Assembly (NCBI RefSeq): GCF_025725685.1
Contig: NZ_CP107008.1
Span: 1 to 64,000, forward strand
DNA length: 64,000 nucleotides
Origin: Halomonas sp. M4R1S46
GTDB lineage: Bacteria > Pseudomonadota > Gammaproteobacteria > Pseudomonadales > Halomonadaceae
Reading direction: 5' to 3'
Below are positions 53,697-62,413 of this stretch, in pieces. Each line of letters begins with the position of its first letter. Position 1 is the stretch's first letter. Both the position numbers and the translations under genes were made by a program. Below the pieces are notes generated by a model. It saw nothing but the letters and a program-made list of their open reading frames with translations, made no database searches and was not told where the DNA came from.

Positions 53697-55616
53697 ATGA
53701 AGCTGTTCGATGACATTCCGGTCGAGCGTCCGGCGACGCCGCTGCTCGACACCCTGGAGACGCCGGCCGCCCTGCGCGCCATGGACGATGCCCAGCTCGC
53801 CCAGGTGGCCGATGAGCTGCGCGCCTACCTGCTCTACAGCGTGGGCGTCTCGGGCGGGCACTTCGGTGCCGGCCTCGGCGTCGTGGAGCTCACGGTGGCC
53901 TTGCACCATGCCCTGGAGACCCCCCACGACCGGCTGGTGTGGGACGTCGGCCACCAGGCCTACCCCCACAAGATCCTCACCGGACGTCGCGAGGCGATGA
54001 CGCGGATCCGCCAGTACGGCGGCTTGGCGGCCTTCCCGCGGCGTGCCGAGTCGCCGTACGACACCTTCGGCGTCGGCCACTCGAGTACCTCCATCTCGGC
54101 GGCCCTGGGCATGGCGCTGGCCGCCCGCACCCAGGGCGAGCCGCGGCGGGTCTGTGCGGTGATCGGCGACGGCGCCCTGACCGCCGGCATGGCCTACGAG
54201 GCCCTGGCCCATGCCGGCCATGTCGACGCCAACCTGCTGGTGGTGCTCAACGACAACGAGATGTCGATCTCCGAGAACGTCGGCGGCATCGCCAGCTACC
54301 TGGCGCGGATCCTCGCCAGCAAGCCCTACACCACCATGCGCGAGGGCGGCAAGCGGGTGCTCTCGCACCTGCCCGGCGCCCTGGAGCTGGCCCGGCGCAC
54401 CGAGGAGCACATGAAGGGCATGGTCAGCCCGGCCACCCTGTTCGAGGAGATGGGCTTCAACTACATCGGCCCCATCGACGGCCATGACCTGCCGGCCCTG
54501 GTCCACACCCTGCGCAACATGTGCGACATGGAGGGCCCGCAGTTCCTCCACGTGAAAACCCGCAAGGGGCGCGGCTTCCTGCCCGCCGAGGCCGACCCGA
54601 TCGGCTACCATGCGATCACCAAGCTGGAGAAGAACGGCGATCCCCCGCCGCCGCTCGCGCCGACCCACCCCGCGCCCGCGAAGAAGAAACGCAAGTATTG
54701 CAGCGTGTTCGGCGACTGGCTGTGCGACATGGCGGCGGCGGATGCGCGGCTGATCGGCATCACCCCGGCGATGCGCGAGGGCTCGGACCTGATCCGCTTC
54801 TCCCAGGAGTATCCCGAGCGCTACTACGACGTGGCCATCGCCGAGCAGCATGCCGTGACGCTGGCCGCCGGCATGGCCTGCGAGGCCATGAAGCCGGTGG
54901 TGGCCATCTACTCCACCTTCCTGCAGCGCGGCTACGACCAGCTGATCCACGATGTGGCCGTGCAGGAGCTCGACGTGACCTTCGCCATCGACCGCGCGGG
55001 GCTGGTCGGCGAGGACGGCCCCACTCACCACGGCGCCCTGGATCTCGCCTTCCTGCGCTGTGTGCCCGGCATGGTGGTGCTGGCGCCGGCCGACGAGGCC
55101 GAGTGCCGGGCCATGCTCAGTGCCGCCTACCACCATCCCGGCCCCGCGGCGGTGCGCTACCCGCGCGGCACCGGTCCCGGGGTGGCGATCCCCGATCACC
55201 TCGAGCCCCTGGCGATCGGCCGAGCCGAGATGCGCCGGCGGGCCGGTGGCGACGGCGCCCGGGTGGCGCTGCTGGCCTTCGGCAGCCTCAATGGCCCGGC
55301 GGCGGAGGTGGCCGACGCCCTGGGTGCCACGCACCTCAACATGCGCTCGATCAAGCCCCTGGACCGCGAGGCGGTCCTGGCGGCGGCCGACGACCATGAT
55401 TTGCTGGTGACCCTGGAGGAGAACGTGGTCGCCGGCGGGGCCGGCAGCGGGGTCAACGAGCTGCTGGCGGCCGAGGGGCGGCGGACGAGCGTGCTCAACC
55501 TGGGCCTGCCCGATGCCTTCGTCGAGCACGGCAAGCCGGCGGAGCTGCTGGCCGAATGCGGCCTCGACGCCGACGGCATCGAGGCCGCCATCCGCGCGCG
55601 CCTGGCGGCCGCCTGA
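53697..55616 (+). CDS. dxs: 1-deoxy-D-xylulose-5-phosphate synthase
   Basis: DXS (639 aa) condenses pyruvate and glyceraldehyde-3-phosphate with thiamine diphosphate, the entry to the MEP isoprenoid pathway. TPP site GDGALTAGMAYEALAHAG (near 154) with NDNEMSIS; GHQAYPHKILTGR; transketolase domain with AIAEQHAVTLAAGMA and RAGLVGEDGPTHHG. The ATG at 53697 gives the usual MKLFDDIP-like start; an in-frame GTG at 53643 would couple directly to ispA. Which is used cannot be decided by eye. Confidence 0.96.
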   Translation: MKLFDDIPVERPATPLLDTLETPAALRAMDDAQLAQVADELRAYLLYSVGVSGGHFGAGLGVVELTVALHHALETPHDRLVWDVGHQAYPHKILTGRREAMTRIRQYGGLAAFPRRAESPYDTFGVGHSSTSISAALGMALAARTQGEPRRVCAVIGDGALTAGMAYEALAHAGHVDANLLVVLNDNEMSISENVGGIASYLARILASKPYTTMREGGKRVLSHLPGALELARRTEEHMKGMVSPATLFEEMGFNYIGPIDGHDLPALVHTLRNMCDMEGPQFLHVKTRKGRGFLPAEADPIGYHAITKLEKNGDPPPPLAPTHPAPAKKKRKYCSVFGDWLCDMAAADARLIGITPAMREGSDLIRFSQEYPERYYDVAIAEQHAVTLAAGMACEAMKPVVAIYSTFLQRGYDQLIHDVAVQELDVTFAIDRAGLVGEDGPTHHGALDLAFLRCVPGMVVLAPADEAECRAMLSAAYHHPGPAAVRYPRGTGPGVAIPDHLEPLAIGRAEMRRRAGGDGARVALLAFGSLNGPAAEVADALGATHLNMRSIKPLDREAVLAAADDHDLLVTLEENVVAGGAGSGVNELLAAEGRRTSVLNLGLPDAFVEHGKPAELLAECGLDADGIEAAIRARLAAA

Positions 55617-55641
55617 GATTCACGCGATACGGAGAGACGCC

Positions 55642-56403
55642 ATGTTGATGGCCATGCTGATCGGCGCGGTAATCGGCTTCCTGGTCGGCGGCCCCCTGGG
55701 GCTGCTGATCGGGGGTGGCCTCGGCTACTGGCTGGTGCGGCGGTTGCGCAAGAGCCTGGTGGGCCGGCTGGCCGGGGCCCAGGCGCAGTTCCTCGAGTCG
55801 ACCTTCGCGGTCATGGGCTGCATGTGCAAGGCCGATGGCCGGGTCACCGAGGCCGAGCTGGAGGCCTCCCGGCAGCTGTGGGATCGCCTGCGGCTCAGCG
55901 AGGCGCAGCGGGCTCAGGCCCGGGCCGCCTTCACCCGCGGCAAGGCCCCCGACTTCGACCTGGAGGCGGAGCTGGCCAAGGTGCGCCAGGTGGTGGGCCG
56001 CCAGCGCGCCCTGTTGCAGGTGTTCCTGCAGGTCCAGCTCGCGGCGATCGCCGCCGATGGCCAGCTGCATCCCGCCGAGCATGACATGCTGCTGCGCGTG
56101 GCGCGGGGCCTGGGCTGCTCCGAGGCCGAGATCGCCCAGATCGAGGCCATGCTGCGTGGCGGCCCCGAGGCGGCGGGCGAGCAGGGCCTCTCCCTGGAGG
56201 ATGCCTACCAGGTGCTGGGCCTCGACCCCGAGGCCAGCGATGCCGAGGTCAAGAAGGCCTATCGTCGCCTGATGAGCGAGAACCACCCCGACAAGCTCGC
56301 CGCCAAGGGGCTGCCCGAGAGCATGCGCGAGATGGCCAAGGAGCGCACCAGCGAGATCGGCAGTGCCTACGAGCGCATCCGCAAGGCCCGGGCCACCGCC
56401 TGA
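55642..56403 (+). CDS. djlA: Co-chaperone DjlA (membrane-anchored J-domain protein)
   Basis: A 253-aa protein with an N-terminal membrane segment rich in Gly (LIGAVIGFLVGGPLGLLIGG), a TerB-like central domain (about 50-170) and a C-terminal J domain. The HPD motif is in SENHPDKLAAKGLPE near residue 214. This is the DjlA layout; it stimulates DnaK at the membrane. CGGAGAGACGCC precedes the ATG. A strong terminator follows. Confidence 0.93.
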   Translation: MLMAMLIGAVIGFLVGGPLGLLIGGGLGYWLVRRLRKSLVGRLAGAQAQFLESTFAVMGCMCKADGRVTEAELEASRQLWDRLRLSEAQRAQARAAFTRGKAPDFDLEAELAKVRQVVGRQRALLQVFLQVQLAAIAADGQLHPAEHDMLLRVARGLGCSEAEIAQIEAMLRGGPEAAGEQGLSLEDAYQVLGLDPEASDAEVKKAYRRLMSENHPDKLAAKGLPESMREMAKERTSEIGSAYERIRKARATA

Positions 56404-56469
56404 GCCGGCGCTGACCGCCTGCCGGGGCTTGCCCGGCCCCTGACGCCGCGCGCGTCGCCCTCCCGCCCG

Positions 56470-56510
56470 CCGCGGCCGACGAGACTTTCGTCTCGTCGGC
56501 CGCGGCTTTT
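56470..56510 (+). terminator. Rho-independent terminator after djlA
   Basis: A 16-base perfect stem CCGCGGCCGACGAGAC/GTCTCGTCGGCCGCGG with a TTTC loop is followed by CTTTT. It closes the xseB-ispA-dxs-djlA group. Confidence 0.92.
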
Positions 56511-56656
56511 CGCGATGGGACATCGCGGTTGCCGGATCGCCCCGGGCCGCCTAGGATGCGCGGCTGCCGCCGGCGGACGCCACTCCCGATGGCGGCCGGC
56601 CCCGGCCTGACGGGCCCGCGCACGGTGGTCCACAAGAATTCCCTGGAGATCCCCTG

Positions 56657-58210
56657 ATGACTTTCGGTCTGTTTTCCCTGCTGCCGCCGGTGCTGGCCAT
56701 CGTGCTGGCACTGGTGACGCGCAACGTGATACCGGCGCTGTTCTGTGGCGTCTGGCTGGGTGCCACCATGCTGGCGGGCGGCAACCCGGCCGCCGGTCTC
56801 TACAACAGCTTCGGCGACTTCATCATCCCCAGCGTCGGCGACGAGTGGAGCGTCACCGTACTGATCTACTGCGGCCTGTTCGGGGTGCTGATCGGCGTGC
56901 TGCAGCGGACCGGCGGCGCCCAGGCCATCGCCCGCGCCATCTCGGCGCGGGTGGCCTCGCGGCGGGGTGCCCAGGGCGCGACCCTGGGGCTCGGCGTGCT
57001 GATCTTCTTCGAGGACTACTTCAATGCCCTGACCGTGGGCAGCGTGATGCGGCCGATCACCGATCGCATGGGCGTATCCCGGGAGAAGCTGGCCTATATC
57101 GTCGATTCCACCTCGGCGCCGATGTGCCTGCTGGGGCCGGTCTCGACCTGGGTGGTCTTCGTGATGGGCCTGATCGGCACCCAGCTCGCCGCGATGGACG
57201 CCAGCGGCTCCGAGTACCTCATCTACCTGGCCTCGATCCCCCTCAACTTCTATGCCTGGCTGGCGCTGGGGCTGATCGTCTACATCGTCGTCACCCAATG
57301 GGACTTCGGCCCCATGGCCCGGGCCGAGGAGCGCGCCCGTACCACTGGCGCGGTGATGGCCGAGGGCGCCACCCCGCCCTCGGGCCATGAGGTCGAGGAG
57401 ATGGCCACGGTGCCCGAGCACCAGGCGCGCAAGCGCAACATGCTGGTGCCCATCGCCGTGCTGGTGGGGATGATCCCGCCGCTGTTCCTGTGGACCGGTG
57501 GCTTCCCCGAGAACGACCTGGTCACCGCGGTGGGCGAGGCCGATGGCGGCCAGTCGATCCTGATCGCGACCTTCGTGGCCGTGGCGGTGGGCCTCGCCAT
57601 GGGCATGGCCCAGAAGCTGTTCGACTTCCGCGAGGCCATGGACATCGTGGTCGACGGCATCAAGAGCATGACCCTGGTCTACATCATCCTCACCCTGGCA
57701 TGGTCCATCGGCAGCGTGACCGCCGAACTCGGCACCGCCGACTACCTGGTCACCCTCGCCGAGGCCAACATCGCGCCGAGCCTGGTGCCGGTGCTGCTGT
57801 TCCTGATCGGGGCTCTCGTGGCCTTCACCACCGGCACCTCCTATGGGACCTTCGCCATCATGATCCCCATCGCCATGCCGGTGGCCATGGCCATGGACCT
57901 GTCGCTGTCGCTGGCCATTGCCGCGGTGCTGAGCGGCGGCATCTTCGGCGATCACTGCTCGCCGATCTCGGATACCACCATCCTGTCGTCGGCGGGGGCG
58001 TCCTGTGACCATATCGACCATGTGCGCACCCAGCTGCCCTATGCGATCACCGCCAGCGTGGCGGGCATCCTGGCCTTCTTCGTCGCTGGTCTGTCGGGCA
58101 GTGCCCTGGTCGGCGGCGGCGCCGGTGTCGTCGCCCTGGTGGCCGCGGCGCTGGCCCTGCGCCTGCTGGGCAACGCCGCGCTCCGCAGGCGTGAGGCGCT
58201 GGCCGACTGA
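56657..58210 (+). CDS. Na+/H+ antiporter, NhaC family
   Basis: A 517-aa transporter of the NhaC family with about 11-13 spans. FEDYFNALTVGSVMRPITDR (residues ~117-136), DSTSAPMCLLGPVSTW and GGIFGDHCSPISDTTILSS are NhaC signatures containing the conserved polar residues. It probably exports Na+ in exchange for H+, apt for a halophile; a few relatives exchange other ions or carboxylates. TGGAGAT precedes the ATG. Confidence 0.87.
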   Translation: MTFGLFSLLPPVLAIVLALVTRNVIPALFCGVWLGATMLAGGNPAAGLYNSFGDFIIPSVGDEWSVTVLIYCGLFGVLIGVLQRTGGAQAIARAISARVASRRGAQGATLGLGVLIFFEDYFNALTVGSVMRPITDRMGVSREKLAYIVDSTSAPMCLLGPVSTWVVFVMGLIGTQLAAMDASGSEYLIYLASIPLNFYAWLALGLIVYIVVTQWDFGPMARAEERARTTGAVMAEGATPPSGHEVEEMATVPEHQARKRNMLVPIAVLVGMIPPLFLWTGGFPENDLVTAVGEADGGQSILIATFVAVAVGLAMGMAQKLFDFREAMDIVVDGIKSMTLVYIILTLAWSIGSVTAELGTADYLVTLAEANIAPSLVPVLLFLIGALVAFTTGTSYGTFAIMIPIAMPVAMAMDLSLSLAIAAVLSGGIFGDHCSPISDTTILSSAGASCDHIDHVRTQLPYAITASVAGILAFFVAGLSGSALVGGGAGVVALVAAALALRLLGNAALRRREALAD

Positions 58211-58236
58211 CCCGCCTCCTCCGCAGCCTGATCCAG

Positions 58237-58262
58237 AAAGCCCCCGGCCTCGCCGGGGGCTT
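58237..58262. terminator. Terminator between nhaC-type gene and trhA
   Basis: GCCCCCGGC/GCCGGGGGC (9-base perfect stem, 3-base loop). T runs are short on both sides (CTTGTG; GCTTTCT on the minus strand). Probably shared by the two convergent genes. Confidence 0.75.
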
Positions 58263-58305
58263 GTGCATGGGGCGGTGCGATCGGCCAGGGTGCCCGGCCG
58301 GAGCC

Positions 58306-58980
58306 TCAGGGAGAGTAGGGCAGTACGTCGGTGACCACGGCGAAGAAGTGGCAGGTGCTGCCGCCCAGCACGCAGAGGTGCCAGATGGTGTGGTTGAAGG
58401 GGATCGCCCGGACCGCGAAGAACACGATGCCCAGCGTGTAGGAGGCCCCGCCGGCGATCAGCAGGCCGAGGCCAGTGAGGGAGAGGGCCTCGTCGAGCTC
58501 GCCGGCGGCGACCAGGATCAGCCAGCCCATCAGCAGGTAGACGGCCATGTGCAGGCCGCCGAGCGCAAAGGGGCGCCACAGCTTGAGGGCGATCCCGGCC
58601 ACCGCCAGGGTCCAGATCACGGCCAGCAGGGGCTCGCCCAGGGAGTCCTGGAGATTGACCATCAGGAAGGGGGTGTAGGTACCGGCGATCAGGGTGTAGA
58701 TGGCGCAGTGGTCCAGCACGCGGAAGGCCCGCTTGAGGCGGGGGTGGCGCGTGCCGTGATAGAGGGTCGAGGCGGTATAGAGCAGCACCAGGGTGGTGCC
58801 GTAGAGCGAGACGGCGGCGACCTTGTGGGGCGTGGCCGCCATGCCACGGCTGCTCAGGACGATCAGCGCCACCATCCCGGCGAGGCTCAGGATCGCCCCC
58901 AGGCCGTGGCTGGCGCTGTGCAGCAGCTCCTCGAGGAGCGAGAAGTCGGGGTCGCCCGGAGGCTCGGTTGGCCGATACAT
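58306..58980 (-). CDS. TrhA/hemolysin III family membrane protein (PAQR)
   Basis: A 224-aa, seven-span protein of the hemolysin III/TrhA branch of the PAQR superfamily. LLHSASHGLGAILSLAGM, STLYHGTRHP, DHCAIYTLIAGTYTPF and FNHTIWHLCVLGGSTCHFFA carry the conserved Ser/His/Asp residues proposed to bind zinc in a hydrolase-like site. TrhA affects membrane-energy homeostasis in E. coli; cytolytic activity is doubtful. Confidence 0.9.
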   Translation of the reverse strand: MYRPTEPPGDPDFSLLEELLHSASHGLGAILSLAGMVALIVLSSRGMAATPHKVAAVSLYGTTLVLLYTASTLYHGTRHPRLKRAFRVLDHCAIYTLIAGTYTPFLMVNLQDSLGEPLLAVIWTLAVAGIALKLWRPFALGGLHMAVYLLMGWLILVAAGELDEALSLTGLGLLIAGGASYTLGIVFFAVRAIPFNHTIWHLCVLGGSTCHFFAVVTDVLPYSP

Positions 58981-59034
58981 GACGGGTCCTCCCTTTGTAC
59001 TTCGACGGCGGTGCCGAAGCGGAGGTTCCCGACG

Positions 59035-59196
59035 AGAGCCTGTCGGATTTGACCGATCGCCGCGAGAATCACGGATTTCGAGTCAAATTTATCGATCTAT
59101 TGAGGCGAATAGCGCGCTATTTAACAAAATAGATCGAATGAAGTTGGCCGAAAGCCCGGGATTCGCAGTCGATCAGCGTTAAGTCCGACAGGCTCT
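59035..59196. repeat. MITE-like 162-bp palindromic element with 13-bp terminal inverted repeats
   Basis: Ends AGAGCCTGTCGGA (59035-59047) and TCCGACAGGCTCT (59184-59196) are perfect inverted repeats. The middle is also palindromic: TCGATCTAT (59092-59100) with ATAGATCGA (59129-59137), and ATAGCGCGCTAT (59109-59120) exactly at the centre. It is much more AT-rich than its neighbours and has no ORF. The right end covers two bases of the ribA stop codon. No target-site duplication is obvious. Confidence 0.82.
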
Positions 59197-59830
59197 AGGG
59201 CTTGCGTTCGATATCCACGTCGCTGGCCTGGGTGAAGTCGCCCAGCGCCATCATGTGGCCGAGCTTGCCGGCCTTGGTGGACAGGTAATGCTCGTTGTGG
59301 GGGTTGAGGCCGGTGGTCAGTCCCACCCGCTCGCTGATGCCGACGCCGGCCCGGGTCAGGGCCTCGACCTTGCGCGGGTTGTTGGTCATCAGCTTGAGCG
59401 AGCCGATGCCCAGCTGCTCGAGCATCGGCACGCAGAGGTCGTAGCGGCGCAGGTCGGCGGCGAAGCCGAGCTGCTCGTTGGCCTCGACGGTGTCGGCGCC
59501 CTGATCCTGGAGGTGGTAGGCGCGGATCTTGTTGAGCAGGCCGATGCCGCGGCCCTCCTGGCGCAGGTAGAGCAGTACCCCGCGGCCCTCCTCGGCGATG
59601 CGCTTGAGGGCCTCCTGGAGCTGGTAGCCACAGTCGCAGCGCATCGAGAAGAGGGCGTCGCCGGTCAGGCACTCGGAGTGCACGCGCCCCAGCACCGGCT
59701 CGCCATCGCCGACCTCGCCCAGGGTCAGGGCGATATGGTCCTTGCCGGTAGCCTCGTCCTCGAAGCCGTGCATGGTGAAGGTGGCCCAGGGGGTGGGCAG
59801 CCGGGAGGCGGCGATGTAGCGAATCGTCAC
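59195..59830 (-). CDS. ribA: GTP cyclohydrolase II
   Basis: RibA (211 aa) opens GTP to start riboflavin synthesis. The three zinc cysteines are in SECLTGDALFSMRCDCG near residue 53; LRQEGRGIGLLNKIRAY near 89 is catalytic; TNNPRKVEAL follows. The start is GTG with GAGG upstream. The C-terminal codons read IERKP then TAG, and that stop overlaps the end of the palindromic element. The protein is of normal family length, so it is not visibly truncated. Divergent from hemE. Confidence 0.95.
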   Translation of the reverse strand: MTIRYIAASRLPTPWATFTMHGFEDEATGKDHIALTLGEVGDGEPVLGRVHSECLTGDALFSMRCDCGYQLQEALKRIAEEGRGVLLYLRQEGRGIGLLNKIRAYHLQDQGADTVEANEQLGFAADLRRYDLCVPMLEQLGIGSLKLMTNNPRKVEALTRAGVGISERVGLTTGLNPHNEHYLSTKAGKLGHMMALGDFTQASDVDIERKP

Positions 59831-59932
59831 GATGTACCTCGATGGAAGACCGGGCGTGGCCGACGGAATTCACCCATTCTATCAGGAAGCCGGGGCGGGC
59901 TCACGACCACAGCCCGCTCCGCCATGATGGGG

Positions 59933-59938
59933 TACAAT
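59933..59938 (+). promoter_or_regulatory. Possible -10 element for hemE
   Basis: TACAAT lies 33 bases before the hemE ATG in the ribA-hemE gap. No strong -35. Confidence 0.35.
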
Positions 59939-59970
59939 GATGCCCACATTTTCCGTGGACGAGCGCCTGC

Positions 59971-61047
59971 ATGGAACTCAAGAACGATCGCCTTCTGCGC
60001 GCCCTGGCGCGTCAGCCCGTGGACCGCACGCCGGTGTGGATGATGCGCCAGGCCGGCCGCTACCTGCCCGAGTACCGTGAGGTGCGCGCCCAGGCCGGCA
60101 GCTTCATGGACCTGTGCCGCAACCGTGACCTGGCCTGCGAGGTCACCCTCCAGCCGCTGGAGCGCTACCCGCTGGATGCCGCCATCCTCTTCTCGGACAT
60201 CCTCACCATCCCCGACGCCATGGGGCTGGGCCTGTACTTCGAGACCGGCGAGGGGCCGAAATTCCGCAAGCCGGTGCGCACCCCGGAGGCGGTCGCGGCG
60301 CTGGCCGTGCCCGACGTCGAGCGCGACCTCGACTACGTGATGAACGCCGTCTCGACCATCCGCGGCGAGCTGAACGGCCGGGTGCCGCTGATCGGCTTCT
60401 CCGGCAGCCCCTGGACGCTGGCCACCTACATGGTCGAGGGCGCCTCGAGCAAGGACTTCCGCCACGTCAAGGCCATGCTCTACGACACCCCGGACACCAT
60501 GCACCGGCTGCTCGACACCCTGGCCCATGCGGTGACCGACTACCTCAACGCCCAGATCCGCGCCGGGGCCCAGGTCGTGCAGATCTTCGACACCTGGGGC
60601 GGGGCGCTGTCCACGCCGGCCTACCTGGAGTTCTCGCTGCGCTACATGGAGCAGATCGTCGCCGGGCTGATCCGCGAGCACCAGGGCCGCCGGGTGCCGG
60701 TGATCCTGTTCACCAAGAACGGTGGCCAGTGGCTCGAGGACCTGTCGGCCACCGGCGCCGATGCCCTGGGCCTGGACTGGAGCACCGAGCTCTCCGGCGC
60801 CCGGGAGCGGGTCGGCCATCGCGTCGCCCTGCAGGGCAACCTGGACCCCAACGTGCTGTTCGCGCGGCCCTCGGCGATCCGCGCCGAGGTGGCCCGCATC
60901 CTCGACAGCTACGGCGAGGGGCCCGGCCATGTCTTCAACCTGGGCCACGGCATCAGCCAGTTCACCGATCCGGACCGGGTCACCGCCTTCATGGAGGCTC
61001 TGCACGAACTGAGCCCGGCCTATCACCGCAACATCGCCCATGCCTGA
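59971..61047 (+). CDS. hemE: Uroporphyrinogen decarboxylase
   Basis: HemE (358 aa) decarboxylates uroporphyrinogen III to coproporphyrinogen III in haem synthesis. The N-terminal signature PVWMMRQAGRYLPEYR (residues ~21-36) and GFSGSPWTLATYMVEG near 142 are diagnostic. Length matches the family. It overlaps the vanZ-like gene by 8 bases, so the two are co-translated. Confidence 0.97.
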   Translation: MELKNDRLLRALARQPVDRTPVWMMRQAGRYLPEYREVRAQAGSFMDLCRNRDLACEVTLQPLERYPLDAAILFSDILTIPDAMGLGLYFETGEGPKFRKPVRTPEAVAALAVPDVERDLDYVMNAVSTIRGELNGRVPLIGFSGSPWTLATYMVEGASSKDFRHVKAMLYDTPDTMHRLLDTLAHAVTDYLNAQIRAGAQVVQIFDTWGGALSTPAYLEFSLRYMEQIVAGLIREHQGRRVPVILFTKNGGQWLEDLSATGADALGLDWSTELSGARERVGHRVALQGNLDPNVLFARPSAIRAEVARILDSYGEGPGHVFNLGHGISQFTDPDRVTAFMEALHELSPAYHRNIAHA

Positions 61048-61420
61048 AGCGGGCTGGCTCCGGCGCTGGCACGACCGGCGCCGCCTGTGGGCCTGCCTGG
61101 CGGTGGCGGCGGCCCTGGTCGTTGGCTGGGGCAGCCTGACGCCCGCCAGCGAGCTGCCCCAGGCCCTGCCCTGGGACAAGGCCAGCCACTTCCTCGGCTA
61201 TGCCGGGCTCGCCGGCCTGAGTGGCCTCGCCGGGCTGCGCCTGCCGCTGGCCTTCCTCGTTGCCGTCCTGTTCGGCGCGGCGATCGAGCTGGCCCAGATC
61301 CCCGTCCCGGGGCGCTTCGGTGGCGATGTCTCGGACATCCTGGCCAACGGCCTGGGGGCGGCGGTCGCCGTGCTGGCGCTCGCCGGATTGCGCCGGGGCT
61401 TTCTTCCCGAGCGCGCTTAG
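61040..61420 (+). CDS. VanZ family membrane protein
   Basis: A 126-aa protein with three or four hydrophobic spans. DKASHFLGYAGLAGLSGLAG and FGAAIELAQIPVPGRFGGDVSD (in part) are the VanZ-family H and E/D motifs. VanZ in enterococci gives low-level teicoplanin resistance; the biochemical role of the wider family is unknown. It overlaps hemE by 8 bases and shows no clear partner function. Confidence 0.85.
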   Translation: MPEAGWLRRWHDRRRLWACLAVAAALVVGWGSLTPASELPQALPWDKASHFLGYAGLAGLSGLAGLRLPLAFLVAVLFGAAIELAQIPVPGRFGGDVSDILANGLGAAVAVLALAGLRRGFLPERA

Positions 61421-61487
61421 GCTACCTTGCCGGCCGCCGCCTGGACGGGCGGCCACGGCACTCCACACGTCACCTTGAGGGTCCCCG

Positions 61488-62351
61488 ATGAGCACGTCTC
61501 TCGATTCCGGCTGGTTCACCGAAGTCTTCGACAGCCACGGCAGCGCCTTCTCGCTGAAGGTCTCCGAGAAACTGCACGAGGTGCAGAGCCCCTATCAGCA
61601 CCTCGAGGTCTATGCCACCGAGACCTATGGCAACCTGATGGTGCTCGACGGTTGCGTGATGCTCACCGACCGCGACAACTTCCTCTATCACGAGATGATC
61701 GCGCATCCGGCGCTGTTCACCCATGCCGACCCCAAGCGCGTGGTGATCATCGGCGGCGGCGACTGCGGGACCCTGCGCGAGGTGCTGCGCCATCCCGGCG
61801 TCGACAGGGTCACCCAGATCGATATCGACGAGGAGGTGACCCGGGCCGCCGAGCGCTTCTTCCCGGCGCTGACCGAATCCAACGGCGATCCCCGCGCGGA
61901 ACTGCTGTTCGCCGACGGCGTGAAGTGGGTCGACGAGGCGCCCGACGACAGCGTCGACGTGCTGATCATCGACTCCACCGACCCCGTGGGGCCGGCCGAG
62001 GGGCTGTTCAAGACCGACTTCCTGCGCCGCTGCCATCGCATCCTGCGATCGGGCGGCGTGATGGTGCAGCAGAGCGAGTCGCCGCTGTATCACAGCGGCT
62101 CGATCATCCGTGACCTGCGTCGCGACATGGGCGAGGCCGGCTTCGACAGCGTGGCCACGCTGCCCTTTCCCCAGCCGGTCTACCCCTCGGGCTGGTGGAG
62201 CGTGACCCTGGCCGGCAAGGCCGCCGACGTCACGAGCTTCCGGGAGGCCGCCGCGGCGGCCTCCGAGATGCCCCTCGAGTACTATACCGCCGCGGCCCAT
62301 CGCGGGGCCCTGGCGCTGCCGCCCTTTATGCGCCGGCTGCTGGAAGACTGA
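61488..62351 (+). CDS. speE: Spermidine synthase
   Basis: SpeE (287 aa) transfers aminopropyl from decarboxylated SAM to putrescine. VVIIGGGDCGTLREVLRH near residue 85 is the SAM-binding motif; IDSTDPVGPAEGLF near 164 holds catalytic Asp; the polyamine signature VMLTDRDNFLYHEMIAH is present. TTGAGGG precedes the ATG. No speD is adjacent. Confidence 0.95.
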   Translation: MSTSLDSGWFTEVFDSHGSAFSLKVSEKLHEVQSPYQHLEVYATETYGNLMVLDGCVMLTDRDNFLYHEMIAHPALFTHADPKRVVIIGGGDCGTLREVLRHPGVDRVTQIDIDEEVTRAAERFFPALTESNGDPRAELLFADGVKWVDEAPDDSVDVLIIDSTDPVGPAEGLFKTDFLRRCHRILRSGGVMVQQSESPLYHSGSIIRDLRRDMGEAGFDSVATLPFPQPVYPSGWWSVTLAGKAADVTSFREAAAAASEMPLEYYTAAAHRGALALPPFMRRLLED

Positions 62352-62372
62352 CGGCAGAGCCGCTTTGCTGAA

Positions 62373-62404
62373 CGACGCCCCCCGGCCACGGCCGGGGGGC
62401 GTCG
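62373..62404. terminator. Long GC hairpin after speE
   Basis: CGACGCCCCCCGGCC/GGCCGGGGGGCGTCG is a 15-base perfect stem with a 2-base apparent loop (likely 4 in practice). It lacks a T run but sits between convergent genes, 22 bases after the speE stop, and is the probable end for both. Confidence 0.7.
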
Positions 62405-62413
62405 TGTCGGGGG

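Noticed and set aside
54544..54559. parS-like CACGTG sequence inside dxs
   Set aside because: Only 11 of 16 positions match; not comparable with the five origin-proximal sites.
50958..55529. 1523-codon open frame on the minus strand
   Set aside because: Only the serA part (to 52208) is coding; the rest is antisense to ispA and dxs, an effect of high GC.
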